Below, piece after piece: positions 17,921 to 26,949 of a stretch of DNA of 37,584 nt (positions are counted from its first letter, which is position 1; each line of letters starts with the position of its first letter). This DNA comes from Gammaproteobacteria bacterium (GTDB taxonomy: Bacteria > Pseudomonadota > Gammaproteobacteria > Xanthomonadales > Rhodanobacteraceae), in NCBI GenBank assembly GCA_021324095.1, contig JAJPJT010000008.1, positions 1 through 37,584 of the forward strand, given 5' to 3'. The notes below the pieces were generated by a model. That model had not been told where the DNA came from and ran no database searches. It worked only from the letters and a program-made list of their open reading frames with translations. The position numbers and the translations under genes were made by a program.

Positions 17921-18046
17921 GACACGGATGGACGCGGATAAAAGCGGATCAAACTCCATATCCCCGATCATCCGCATTGGTCCACCTCCAAAAGCTTTTT
18001 CCGAGGGTCAACGCTTTATCCGCTCTTATCCGTGTAAATCCGCGTC
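17921..18046. repeat. Long imperfect inverted repeat between hpnA and mvaD
   Basis: The 29-base segment at 17921-17949, built from repeated CGGAT units, is matched by the reverse complement of 18018-18046 with about five mismatches. CACGGAT/GCGGATAAAAGCGGAT units of this sort occur as dispersed intergenic repeats in some gammaproteobacteria. It occupies the junction between the hopanoid side-chain genes and the mevalonate genes, and could mark where the two blocks were joined. No gene is seen in the gap. Confidence 0.6.
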
Positions 18047-18080
18047 AAAAAACAATGCGAAACGGAACCAGAACGACTCA

Positions 18081-19088
18081 ATGACTCCTGCGCCCTTGCA
18101 AGCCACCGCCCAGGCGCAGCCGAACATCGCGCTGGTCAAATACTGGGGCAAGCGTGACGCGGCATTGAACCTGCCGGCCGCGGGCTCGCTGTCGATCACG
18201 CTGGACGCGCTGCACACACGCACCAGCGTGTGCTTCGACGCGTCGCTCGCGGCCGACGACATCGTGCTGAACGGCGAGCGCGACGCGGCGCAGGCGCGCA
18301 AGGTCGGCACATTCCTCGACCTGTTCCGCGCGCGTGCCGGGGTCACCACCCGTGCACACATCGAGTCCCGCAACGATTTTCCGACGGGCGCCGGGCTGGC
18401 GTCGTCTGCTTCGGGCTTCGCTGCCTTGGCGGTCGCCGCCGACCGCGCATTGGGCCTCGGGCTGGACGCCGCGTATCTCTCCGCGCTGGCGCGCCGCGGA
18501 TCGGGCTCGGCGGCCCGTTCGATCTTCGGCGGGTTCGTGGAAATGGCCGCCGGCGTGCGCGGCGACGGTGAGGACGCCCGCGCCACGCCGCTGCTGGCTG
18601 CCGATGCGTGGCCGCTCGAAGTCGTGATCGCGATTACCACCCGCGCGAAGAAGTCGATCAGCTCCAGCGCGGGCATGCAGGCCTCGCAGCGGACCTCGCC
18701 CTATTACCGCGACTGGGTGGCGACGGTGCCGCACGACCTCGACGCCGCCCGTGCCGCGGTGCAGGCGCGCGACTTCGACAAGCTCGCGGATGTCAGCGAG
18801 GCCAGTTGCCTCGCCATGCACGCGGTGATGCTGGCCACGCGTCCCGGACTGATCTACTGGAATGGTGCGACGCTCGACTGCATCCAATGCATTCGTTCGC
18901 TGCAAATGATGGGCACGGGCGTGTTCTACACCGTCGACGCGGGGCCACAGGTGAAAGCGGTGTGCCTCCCGGATGCCGTGCCGCGCGTCCGCGGCGCGCT
19001 GCAAAACATCAGCGGAGTCGAAGAAGTCCTCGTCAGCGGTCTCGGCGAAGGCGCGCGCGTGGTCGAGGATGCGACCGCATGCACGTGA
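18081..19088 (+). CDS. mvaD: Diphosphomevalonate decarboxylase
   Basis: This is a 335-residue GHMP-family protein starting at ATG 18081. The decarboxylase signatures are NIALVKYWGKRD, the P-loop-like PTGAGLASSASGFAAL, GSGSAARSIFGGFVEM and the C-terminal TVDAGPQVK. In the family, the Asp of the GSGSA-region lobe and the DAGP segment position the substrate. It converts 5-diphosphomevalonate to IPP with ATP. The combination of signatures separates it from mevalonate-3-kinases and other decarboxylase-like kinases. The next gene overlaps by ten bases, so the two are coupled. The upstream ribosome binding site is weak (GGAA). Confidence 0.94.
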   Translation: MTPAPLQATAQAQPNIALVKYWGKRDAALNLPAAGSLSITLDALHTRTSVCFDASLAADDIVLNGERDAAQARKVGTFLDLFRARAGVTTRAHIESRNDFPTGAGLASSASGFAALAVAADRALGLGLDAAYLSALARRGSGSAARSIFGGFVEMAAGVRGDGEDARATPLLAADAWPLEVVIAITTRAKKSISSSAGMQASQRTSPYYRDWVATVPHDLDAARAAVQARDFDKLADVSEASCLAMHAVMLATRPGLIYWNGATLDCIQCIRSLQMMGTGVFYTVDAGPQVKAVCLPDAVPRVRGALQNISGVEEVLVSGLGEGARVVEDATACT

Positions 19089-20092
19089 CCGCGAGCGCGC
19101 CCGGCAAGCTGGTGTTGCTGGGCGAATACGCGGTGCTGGAAGGCGCGCCGGCACTGGTACTCGCAGTGAACCGGCGCGCACGCGTGACGCTCACGACCTT
19201 CGACGCCAATGCGTGGGAGATCGTATCGCCCACGCTCGGGCTGCAAGCGCGGCTGCAAATCCAACATGGGCGTGCAGAGTGGCTGGACGCGCCGAACGAC
19301 GAACTCGCGTGGGTGCCGATACCGCTCGGGCAGTTTCCGGATGTCGACCGCTTGCCCGCGTGCCGCATGGAACTCGACAGCGACACGTTTTATGTCGACC
19401 ACCTTGGCGCGCGCGCCAAGCTGGGACTGGGCTCGAGTGCTGCGCTCACCGTCGCGCTGCTGGGCGCGCTGCATGCCGCAGCCGGGTTGCCGGCGCCGAC
19501 GCTCGATGAATGCATCCGCACGCATCGCACGATCCAGGGTGGGCGCGGCAGCGGGATCGACATCGCTGCATCCCGTGCCGGCGGCCTGTCGCGTTTCGAG
19601 CTCTCCAGACGGGCGCCGCAATGCAGGCGCGTCGAGATGCCGAGCGGGTTGCACTGGTGCTGCGTGTACAGCGGCCAGCCCGCCTCCACGGGCGCGATGC
19701 TGGCCGTCGTCGCGAAGTGGCGTGAACGTGAGCCCACCGGGTTCGAGCACCACATGCATGAACTCGCTACAATTTCTTCACGCGGTGTCGACGCCGTCGC
19801 AGCCGACAATGCCGCCGCCTTTCTGTCCAGCCTCCACGATTATTCAAGCGCATTGGCCCGTTTTGGCGAGGCCGCGGGCATCGATATCGCGACCCGCGAG
19901 CACCGTGCGCTCGGAGCAATCGCGAAGGATTGCGGCTGCGTCTACAAGAGTTGCGGCGCCGGAGGCGGTGACGTTGGCGTCACATTCGCCGTGGAAGATA
20001 GGCGATTGGAGGGGTTCTCGGCACAGGCCGTGCGGGCTGGATTCCCCGTGATCGGACTGGAAGCCGATCCGACGGGGCTGGTGGTGGTGTGA
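19079..20092 (+). CDS. mvaK2: Phosphomevalonate kinase (GHMP kinase)
   Basis: This is a 337-residue GHMP kinase starting at ATG 19079. It has motif 1 (SAPGKLVLLGEYAVLEG), the ATP loop LGLGSSAALTVALLG, and GSGIDIAASRAGGLSRFE, which lies where family members bind Mg and substrate. A C-terminal glycine-rich motif is seen in SCGAGGGDVGVTF. A mevalonate kinase is already supplied by the downstream fusion and the decarboxylase by the upstream gene. The missing step, phosphomevalonate to diphosphomevalonate, is therefore the natural assignment. Sequence alone would also allow mevalonate kinase, so the specific reaction rests partly on context. Confidence 0.87.
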   Translation: MHVTASAPGKLVLLGEYAVLEGAPALVLAVNRRARVTLTTFDANAWEIVSPTLGLQARLQIQHGRAEWLDAPNDELAWVPIPLGQFPDVDRLPACRMELDSDTFYVDHLGARAKLGLGSSAALTVALLGALHAAAGLPAPTLDECIRTHRTIQGGRGSGIDIAASRAGGLSRFELSRRAPQCRRVEMPSGLHWCCVYSGQPASTGAMLAVVAKWREREPTGFEHHMHELATISSRGVDAVAADNAAAFLSSLHDYSSALARFGEAAGIDIATREHRALGAIAKDCGCVYKSCGAGGGDVGVTFAVEDRRLEGFSAQAVRAGFPVIGLEADPTGLVVV

Positions 20093-20270
20093 ACGAATCG
20101 AGGAAATCAGGAAAAGCCGCTCGCATGCCTGCTTCGAACCCCATCGCCACGCTCCGACAACTGGCCAATCCGCAGCGCAACGGTTTCCGTCCCGGTTGCC
20201 GAAGCGGGAACGAGCATCGAGCGCGCGCACGCGGTTGTTCAATATTTTCGTAAGAACTTAAGGAACCAAG

Positions 20271-22529
20271 ATGGATCAGTCGAGATTGCCTGGTTTCTAC
20301 AAATTGTCTGTGCCCGAGCGCGTGAACCTGGTGCGCGAGCGCGGCATGCTCACGCGCGAAGATTTCCAGACGCTCCTCTCCGGCGCGCATACGCTCACCG
20401 TCGCGCGCGCCGACAAGATGATCGAAAACGTGATCGGCGTGATGGGCCTGCCGCTCGGCCTCGGCCTCAACTTTTCGATCAACGGCAAGGATCACGTGGT
20501 GCCGCTGGTCGTCGAGGAACCTTCGATCGTCGCGGCACTGTCCTCGGCGGCCAAATTGGTGCGCGCGGCCGGCGGCTTCGCCACCCGCTCGACAGAGCCC
20601 GTCCTGATCGGCCAGGTGCAGATCGTCGACATCGACAACTCCGCTACGGCACAAGCCGCGCTGCTGCAGCGCAAGCAGGAAATCCTCAACCTCGCCAACA
20701 GTCTGCATCCGAAGATGGTCGCGCGCGGCGGCGGCGCGAAGGACGTCGAGGTGCGCATCCATCCCGCGGCCGACGGCCGCCGCGACATGGTGGTGCTGCA
20801 CCTCTTGGTGAACACCTGCGACGCGATGGGCGCGAACATGGTCAACACCATGTGCGAAGGCGTCGCGCCGCTGGTGGAAGGCATCACCGGCGGCAAGGTG
20901 TTCCTCAGGATTCTTTCCAATCTCACCGACCGCGCGATGGTGTGGGCCAAAGCCGTGATCCCGACCAGCCTGCTCGCAGGCAAGGGTTACGACGGCGAAC
21001 AGGTGCGCGACGGCATCATCCTCGCGAATGACTTGGCGGTGGTCGACCCGTACCGCGCCGCGACGCACAACAAGGGCATCATGAACGGTGTGGACGCGGT
21101 CGCGCTTGCGACCGGCAACGACTGGCGCGCGCTGGAAGCCGCCGCGCATGCCTACGCCGCGCGCGGGGAGCACTACACCTCGCTGACGCGCTGGTACAAG
21201 GACGACCAGGGCAACCTCGTCGGCAACATCGAAATGCCGATGAAGGTCGGGACCGTAGGCGGCAACCTGCAATCGAACGCCACCGTCGCGCTCAACCTGC
21301 GCCTGCTGAACATTGCTTCCGCGCGCGAACTCGCGGAGATCATGGGCGCGGTGGGACTGGCGCAAAACTTCTCCGCGCTGCGCGCGCTGGTCACCGACGG
21401 CATCCAGCAAGGCCATATGACCCTGCATGCACGCAGTGTGGCCGTCAGTGCGGGCGCCACGCCCGAGATCTTCGAAACCGTGGTCGAACGCCTGCTCGAC
21501 TCGGGCGAGATCAAGGTGTGGAAAGCCAAGGAGATCATTGCCGAGGTCAGGAACCAGGCGCAGCCGGAAGCCAGGACCGTCGCGCAGGGTTTCGAGCCGG
21601 TGGACGAAGCGGAGTACGCAACCGGCTACGGCAAGGCCATCCTTCTGGGCGAGCATTCGGTCGTCTATGGCCGGCACGCCATCGCGGTGCCGGTGCCAAT
21701 GGCGATCCGGGCACGCGCCGAGGAATCGAAGGACGGCACCCAACTGATCATCCCGCGCTGGGGCGTCGAGCAGCGCCTGCACCCCGGAACCAAGCACCCC
21801 GGTTCGTTCCTGCAATCGCTGGAACTGATCCTGCAAAAGCTCGAACTCACCGACCGCCCGCTGCGCATCCAGGTGTATCCCAGCCTGCCGCGCGCGAACG
21901 GGCTCGGCGGTTCGGCCGCGCTTGCCGTCGCGGTCATCCGTGCACTCGATCGGCACTGCGAACTCGGGCTTAGCGACCAGCAAGTGTGCGATCTTTCCTA
22001 TGAATGCGAACGCGTGGCGCACGGAACGCCGTCCGGCATCGACAATACGGTCGCCACCTACGGACAGCCGCTGCTGTTCCAGCGCGGCGAGCCGCCGCTG
22101 GTCGAGCCGTTGCATTTCGCGAAGCCACTGCCAATGGTGATTGGCCTGTCAGGTGTCGAAAGTCTCACCGCGCGCACGGTGCGGCGCGTGCGCGAAGCGT
22201 GGCAGCGCAACAAGCAACTTTACGAACGCATCTTCGACGAGATCGACTCGCTGGCGATGCAGGGCATCAAGGCGCTGCAAGCGTGGGACTTGCAGCAGTT
22301 CGGCGAACTGATGAATATCTGCCAGGGGCAGTTGAACGCCTTGCAGGTGTCGAGCTGGGAGCTCGAGGAAATGATCCAGGTCGCACGCGCCAATGGCGCC
22401 GTGGGTGCCAAGCTCACCGGCGGCGGTGGCGGCGGCGCAATGATCGCGTTGTGCCCGGATGATCCGGGCCGCGTCGTGCGCGCCTTGCAGCAGGCGGGTT
22501 ATCAGGCCATGGAGACCAACATTGGCTGA
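20271..22529 (+). CDS. Fused class II HMG-CoA reductase - mevalonate kinase
   Basis: One unbroken 752-residue frame joins two mevalonate-pathway enzymes; AAGGA lies six bases before the ATG. Residues 1 to about 430 are class II HMG-CoA reductase: ENVIGVMGLPLGLG, VVEEPSIV (Glu83), DAMGANMVNTM, HNKG (Lys268), GNDW (Asp284) and GHMTLHAR (His382). These align with the catalytic Glu83, Lys267, Asp283 and His381 of the Pseudomonas mevalonii enzyme. After a linker of roughly 20 residues, residues 450-752 are mevalonate kinase: GKAILLGEHSVVYG, RANGLGGSAALAVAV, HGTPSGIDNTV and KLTGGGGGGAMIAL. The protein should turn HMG-CoA into phosphomevalonate in two steps. I see no frameshift or internal stop. Cofactor preference (NADH or NADPH) cannot be read from the sequence. 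Confidence 0.95.
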   Translation: MDQSRLPGFYKLSVPERVNLVRERGMLTREDFQTLLSGAHTLTVARADKMIENVIGVMGLPLGLGLNFSINGKDHVVPLVVEEPSIVAALSSAAKLVRAAGGFATRSTEPVLIGQVQIVDIDNSATAQAALLQRKQEILNLANSLHPKMVARGGGAKDVEVRIHPAADGRRDMVVLHLLVNTCDAMGANMVNTMCEGVAPLVEGITGGKVFLRILSNLTDRAMVWAKAVIPTSLLAGKGYDGEQVRDGIILANDLAVVDPYRAATHNKGIMNGVDAVALATGNDWRALEAAAHAYAARGEHYTSLTRWYKDDQGNLVGNIEMPMKVGTVGGNLQSNATVALNLRLLNIASARELAEIMGAVGLAQNFSALRALVTDGIQQGHMTLHARSVAVSAGATPEIFETVVERLLDSGEIKVWKAKEIIAEVRNQAQPEARTVAQGFEPVDEAEYATGYGKAILLGEHSVVYGRHAIAVPVPMAIRARAEESKDGTQLIIPRWGVEQRLHPGTKHPGSFLQSLELILQKLELTDRPLRIQVYPSLPRANGLGGSAALAVAVIRALDRHCELGLSDQQVCDLSYECERVAHGTPSGIDNTVATYGQPLLFQRGEPPLVEPLHFAKPLPMVIGLSGVESLTARTVRRVREAWQRNKQLYERIFDEIDSLAMQGIKALQAWDLQQFGELMNICQGQLNALQVSSWELEEMIQVARANGAVGAKLTGGGGGGAMIALCPDDPGRVVRALQQAGYQAMETNIG

Positions 22530-23136
22530 GCACGAGGACAACTCCGCCGTCGATGACCGTGTCGTGTCATTCGATTCCGAACGGCTGATCCTGGTCGACG
22601 CGGCCGACCGCGAGATCGGTCACGCCAGCAAGGCCGATGCACACAGGGGCAAGGGCATCCTGCACCGTGCGTTTTCGCTGTTCGTGTTCAATTCCGCGGG
22701 CGAGCTGCTGCTGCAACAACGCGCCCCCGGCAAGCCGCTATGGCCTGGTTATTGGGCCAACAGTTGCTGCAGCCATCCGCGCGGTGGCGAGGACATGGAC
22801 ACGGCAACGCAACGCCGGCTGCACGAGGAACTCGGCTTCACCTGCCCCCTGGAATTCGTGTACAAGTTCCAGTACCACGCCCAATACAACGATGCCGGTG
22901 CGGAACACGAATTGTGCTGGGTGTACGTCGGGATTTCCGACGCGCCGGTGCGCGTCAACGATACTGAGATCGCTGCGTGGCGTTATGTGAAGTCTGGCGT
23001 CCTGGACCGCGAGATTTCCGAGACTCCGGAGCGCTTCACGCCATGGCTCAAAATGGAATGGCAGCGCCTGCGCGGCGAATTCGCGGATCGTTTGCCCGGG
23101 GCCGGCGATTCACCACGCCGCCAGCGCGAGGCCTGA
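22522..23136 (+). CDS. idi: Isopentenyl-diphosphate isomerase, type I (Nudix)
   Basis: I chose the TTG at 22522 as start because GGAGA lies six bases upstream and it overlaps the end of the fusion gene by eight bases; this gives 204 residues. Type I hallmarks are NSCCSHPRGGE, with the catalytic Cys at about residue 83, the Nudix-like helix TATQRRLHEELGF, and the acidic EHELCWVY segment holding the catalytic Glu. The enzyme interconverts IPP and DMAPP. It is essential when isoprenoids come only from mevalonate, since that route yields only IPP. Its position completes the set mvaD-mvaK2-HMGR/MVK-idi. Confidence 0.93.
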   Translation: MAEHEDNSAVDDRVVSFDSERLILVDAADREIGHASKADAHRGKGILHRAFSLFVFNSAGELLLQQRAPGKPLWPGYWANSCCSHPRGGEDMDTATQRRLHEELGFTCPLEFVYKFQYHAQYNDAGAEHELCWVYVGISDAPVRVNDTEIAAWRYVKSGVLDREISETPERFTPWLKMEWQRLRGEFADRLPGAGDSPRRQREA

Positions 23137-23391
23137 ATCACTCGTATTTGGGATCTGCCGTGCGGGATGCAAGCAGGCCTCGCGTAGTACTTCACCGATA
23201 TTTCACTGGTGTCCTCACTGATGTGATGGAGCTTCCGATCCCCGCTCGCCAGCCCTGAAATGCCGCAACTGCGCCGTGTACGAAGCCTCAACGCCACGTT
23301 GACACGTGCCAGTCCACCATCGAGGCAAACGAGACCGGCGGTGCAAGCTTGCGGGTCAAACACGACGCACCAGCGCCGGAGGAGATCTGAG

Positions 23392-24513
23392 ATGTCGATT
23401 CCCGTTCGCCAGCAATTGAAGGTCGCGACCTACATCATTGGCCGCCGGCTGCGCGGCATAAAACGTTATCCGCTCACCCTGATGCTGGAACCGCTGTTCC
23501 AGTGCAATCTCGCCTGCCCCGGATGCGGGAAGATCGACTACGACTCGCACATCCTGAAGCAGCGCCTCAGCGTCGAAGAATGCCTGGCCGCGGTCGATGA
23601 ATGCGGCGCACCGATGGTGTCGATTCCCGGTGGCGAACCGCTGATCCACAAGGACATCAAGCAGATCGTCGAGGGCATCATCGCGCGCGGCAAGTACGTG
23701 TACCTGTGCACCAACGCGATCCTGCTGGAAAAGAAACTGGATCTCTTCACGCCTTCGCCGCAACTCACGTTCTCGGTGCACCTCGACGGCATGCGCGAGC
23801 GCCACGACGAAAGCGTGGGTCGCGAAGGCATTTTCGATACGGCCGTGTCGGCGATCCGCGCCGCCAAGGAGCGCGGCTTCCGGGTCAACATCAACACCAC
23901 GCTGTTCACCACCGCGAAGCCCGACGAGGTCGCCGAGTTCTTCGACTTCGCGACCAACGATTTGAAAGTGGACGGCATCACGGTGTCGCCGGGCTACCAC
24001 TACGAACACGCGCCACGCCAGGACGTGTTCATGGGCCGCCGTCAGTCGAAGGAACTGTTCCGCAACATCTTCAAGCGCAAGAAGCAGAAGTGGCCACTGT
24101 CGCATTCCAGCCTGTTCCTCGACTTCGTGTGCGGCAACCAGGGCTACCAGTGCACCGCGTGGAGCATGCCGTGCCGCAACGTGTTCGGTTGGCAGAAGCC
24201 GTGCTACCTGCTGGTCGACGAAGGCTACGCGCCGACCTTCCGCGACTTGATGGATAAGACCAACTGGGACAACTACGGTGTGGGACGCAACCCGAAATGC
24301 GCGAACTGCATGGCGCACTGCGGCTTCGAAGGCACCGCCGCTGCCGACGCGTTCGCGCACCCGTTGAAGGCGCTCTGGACAAGCCTGCGCGGACCGAAAC
24401 TCACCGGTCCCTTCGCCGCCGATCCGCCGATCCTCTACGACACGCCGGAACCGAACCAGCGCCAACCACACAGCAGCATCCCGATCGCGCATTTCGGCGG
24501 TATCCAGCACTGA
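23392..24513 (+). CDS. hpnH: HpnH, radical SAM adenosylhopane synthase
   Basis: This is a 373-residue radical SAM protein. ATG 23392 follows a strong GGAGGA at 23378-23383. The iron-sulfur motif CNLACPGC supplies Cys38, Cys42 and Cys45. The family-typical VSIPGGEPLIHKDI and KYVYLCTNAILLEKK follow, and a Cys-rich C-terminal part (CTAWSMPCRNVFGWQKPCYLL, CANCMAHCGFEG) resembles SPASM-like extensions. HpnH adds a 5'-deoxyadenosyl group to the hopene side chain, the first step to C35 hopanoids. The 255-base gap before it shows no gene, so a new promoter may lie there, but I cannot place it. Confidence 0.95.
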   Translation: MSIPVRQQLKVATYIIGRRLRGIKRYPLTLMLEPLFQCNLACPGCGKIDYDSHILKQRLSVEECLAAVDECGAPMVSIPGGEPLIHKDIKQIVEGIIARGKYVYLCTNAILLEKKLDLFTPSPQLTFSVHLDGMRERHDESVGREGIFDTAVSAIRAAKERGFRVNINTTLFTTAKPDEVAEFFDFATNDLKVDGITVSPGYHYEHAPRQDVFMGRRQSKELFRNIFKRKKQKWPLSHSSLFLDFVCGNQGYQCTAWSMPCRNVFGWQKPCYLLVDEGYAPTFRDLMDKTNWDNYGVGRNPKCANCMAHCGFEGTAAADAFAHPLKALWTSLRGPKLTGPFAADPPILYDTPEPNQRQPHSSIPIAHFGGIQH

Positions 24514-24534
24514 CCACTCAAGGAGACGGCGAGC

Positions 24535-25653
24535 ATGGTGATGCCGATCCTCGCCGCCGTCTCGCTGGTGGGCTGGCTGCTGGTACTTCTCGCGCCATGG
24601 GGCGCGTGGCGGTGTCGCGAACGACTGGATGCCGCGCCGGCATCGCCGGTACCGTCAGGTGATCTCACCGTCCTGATCCCCGCGCGCAATGAAGCCACGG
24701 TGATCGGCGAAACGTTGCGCGCGCTCCACGACGCAGCGCCGGACGTGCCGACGGTCGTGATCGACGATCAGTCCACGGATGCCACGGCCCAGATCGCCCG
24801 CACCAGCGGTTTGGCGCACCTGACGCTCATCCGGGGTACGGCGCCCCCACCCGGCTGGACGGGAAAGCTGTGGGCACTCCAGCAAGGCCTCGAACACGCC
24901 GGCACGTCGCGCGTGCTGCTGCTGGATGCGGACATCCGCCTCGCGCCGGGATTGGCCACGGCGCTGCGGCGCAAGGCCGATGAAGGTTACGCGCTGGTAT
25001 CGGTGTGCGCGGAGCCATGCTGGCACGGCATCGGCGCGCGCTTGCTGCTGCCGGCGTTCGTCTATTTTTTCAAGCTGCTGTACCCGTTCGCGCTCGCCAA
25101 CCGGAGCGGCACGCCCGTCGCAGCGGCGGCCGGCGGAGTGATCCTGATCGACCGGACGGCACTCATCGAAGCCGGCGGCTTTGCCGCGTGGCGCACTGCG
25201 ATCATTGACGACTGCACGCTGGCCGCCCATGTCAAACGCGCCGGATACCGCTGCTGGATCGGCTTGACGCGCGACGCGGCCAGCCTGCGCCGCGCGCGCG
25301 TCCAGGACATCGCCCACATGATCGCGCGTACCGCCTTTGTCCAGTTGCACGAATCGATATGGCTGACGCTGGCAGCGTCGCTGTTGCTGATCCTCGCATT
25401 CTGGATTCCATTGCTCGCGCTTGCGTTCGGTCCGGGACAGGCCGCGCGCGTGATTGGCCTGCTCGGCTTGCTGGCGATGCTCGCCTGCTATCTTCCAACG
25501 CTGATGTACTACCGCCGCAATCCATTGGCTGCGCTGCTGCTGCCTGCAACCGCAACCTTCTTTCTCGCGGCGACGTGGTATTCGGCGTGGCGTGCGCTCA
25601 CCGGCACACGTTCGGTGTGGAAAGGCCGGCGCTATCAGCGCGGGCCGGCCTGA
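24535..25653 (+). CDS. hpnB: HpnB-like membrane glycosyltransferase family 2
   Basis: This 372-residue GT2-family protein starts at ATG 24535 with AAGGAG upstream, 21 bases after hpnH. An N-terminal membrane segment (ILAAVSLVGWLLVLLAPWG) precedes the nucleotide-sugar domain: LTVLIPARNEATVIGETL, VIDDQSTDAT and the DxD motif LLLDADIRL. GGFAAWRTAIIDDCTLAAHV holds the acceptor-side acidic residues. Several hydrophobic helices close the protein (for example LLLILAFWIPLLALAFG). This architecture and its place next to hpnH match HpnB, which is found in hopanoid clusters but whose precise reaction is not established to my knowledge. A role in glycosylating the hopanoid side chain is inference. Confidence 0.88.
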   Translation: MVMPILAAVSLVGWLLVLLAPWGAWRCRERLDAAPASPVPSGDLTVLIPARNEATVIGETLRALHDAAPDVPTVVIDDQSTDATAQIARTSGLAHLTLIRGTAPPPGWTGKLWALQQGLEHAGTSRVLLLDADIRLAPGLATALRRKADEGYALVSVCAEPCWHGIGARLLLPAFVYFFKLLYPFALANRSGTPVAAAAGGVILIDRTALIEAGGFAAWRTAIIDDCTLAAHVKRAGYRCWIGLTRDAASLRRARVQDIAHMIARTAFVQLHESIWLTLAASLLLILAFWIPLLALAFGPGQAARVIGLLGLLAMLACYLPTLMYYRRNPLAALLLPATATFFLAATWYSAWRALTGTRSVWKGRRYQRGPA

Positions 25654-26949
25654 ATGCAGCGGCCCGCGGCGCCAGCTCACCGGCCGAACAAATGGCTCCC
25701 CGATGCGGAGCTGGATGCGCACCCCCTCGCCACGTGGATGCTCCAGCTGGGTTTCGACCTGTGGATCCGCGCCGCGTACAGGCGCGTTGTGATGCTGCCC
25801 GCCGATTTCCGCATCGCCCCCGGCACGCTCATCGCGTCCAATCACCAGCGTGACGTGGATGGCCCGATGCTGGGCACGGTGCTGGTGCGGCGAAAGGGGT
25901 TGCGCTTCAATTGGCCGCTGCCGTTCTACGCGACCCGCGAAGACCTGTTTCGCCCCGGCATCCTGTCGCGCCTGACGGTGCATTGGCCGCGTCCGGTCTC
26001 GGCCCTGCTTGGCCTCATTTCGCTCGCCTGGTTCTTTCCGCTCGGGCGCACCGAGCCCATCCGCCGTGTGCGCGAATTCACCTTCGGCGAAACCTTGCAT
26101 GCGCTGTGCGACGCGGGCTGCGGCGATCACGATCTTTATTCGTTGCTGAACGCGCGCGGCCGCCGCGAAACGGGCATTCGTCCGGGTGAGACCTCGGTGC
26201 GCGCGGCACTCGCCAGGCGCGATCTCCCGATGGAAGCATGGTGGGGACTCAGGCGCCTGGCGCGTCCGGCGTTCGAAACACTGGCTCCCGCGTTTCGCGC
26301 CACCATCGATGCACAACTCGGGCATTTTGCGGAACGCTTGAACCGCGGCCGCTGTGTCTATTTTTCGCCCGAAGGCACCATCTCCAAGGATGGCCATTTC
26401 GGACGCACGCGCGGCGGGTTCTTCAGGCTCGCGCGAATGGCCGCTTCGCCGCCATGGATCCAGCCGATGGCGATGGGCTACGACGTGCTGGCTGCCGGCC
26501 GCACGCGGGTGGTGATACACGTCGGCGAGCGTTTTCGCGCGGACGCGGCGCTCGACAGACATGCATTCGATGCGACATTGCGCCGCGCGGTGCTCGGACT
26601 CGTGCCGATCACGCCCAGTCATCTGCTGGCCCGCTTCCTGCTGCACGGGCCCACATGGTTTACGCGCGAAGAGCTCGCCGGCTGGCTCGCGCGGGGCGTG
26701 CCCGCGGTGCGCACCGCGCATCCTTCGTTGGATCCATTGTTCGCGAGCCAGGGACTGCGCAGCCTCGCCGACCAGCGCCTGCGCTGGCTGGAGCGAAAAC
26801 GCCTCGCGCTGCGCGTGGGCGACCGGTTCCGGAATACCTGCGCGCGCGATGCCGAACCGGGCTGGCGCACACCCGCGAATGTGGTGCGCTATCTTGACAA
26901 CAACCTCTCCGACCTGCTGCCCGACGTCGCGCGGATCCTGCCGTGTTGA
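25654..26949 (+). CDS. PlsC-type acyltransferase, extended form
   Basis: This 431-residue protein starts directly after the hpnB stop. It has the acyltransferase HX4D motif in SNHQRDVD (His64, Asp69) and the substrate motif FSPEGTISKDGHFG (Glu240). The catalytic motif pair is about 175 residues apart, far wider than in classical 1-acylglycerol-3-phosphate acyltransferases. The C-terminal 190 residues add a further domain that I do not recognise. It should transfer an acyl chain to a lipid or glycolipid acceptor at the inner membrane. The position between hpnB and the HpnL-like gene suggests a membrane-lipid or acylated-hopanoid role, which is inference. Confidence 0.8.
   Translation: MQRPAAPAHRPNKWLPDAELDAHPLATWMLQLGFDLWIRAAYRRVVMLPADFRIAPGTLIASNHQRDVDGPMLGTVLVRRKGLRFNWPLPFYATREDLFRPGILSRLTVHWPRPVSALLGLISLAWFFPLGRTEPIRRVREFTFGETLHALCDAGCGDHDLYSLLNARGRRETGIRPGETSVRAALARRDLPMEAWWGLRRLARPAFETLAPAFRATIDAQLGHFAERLNRGRCVYFSPEGTISKDGHFGRTRGGFFRLARMAASPPWIQPMAMGYDVLAAGRTRVVIHVGERFRADAALDRHAFDATLRRAVLGLVPITPSHLLARFLLHGPTWFTREELAGWLARGVPAVRTAHPSLDPLFASQGLRSLADQRLRWLERKRLALRVGDRFRNTCARDAEPGWRTPANVVRYLDNNLSDLLPDVARILPC

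Noticed and set aside
19980..22115. 711-codon leftward open frame opposite the HMGR-kinase fusion
   Set aside because: Antisense shadow: low-complexity His/Arg/Asp composition and no motif, while the plus strand has two complete enzyme domains.
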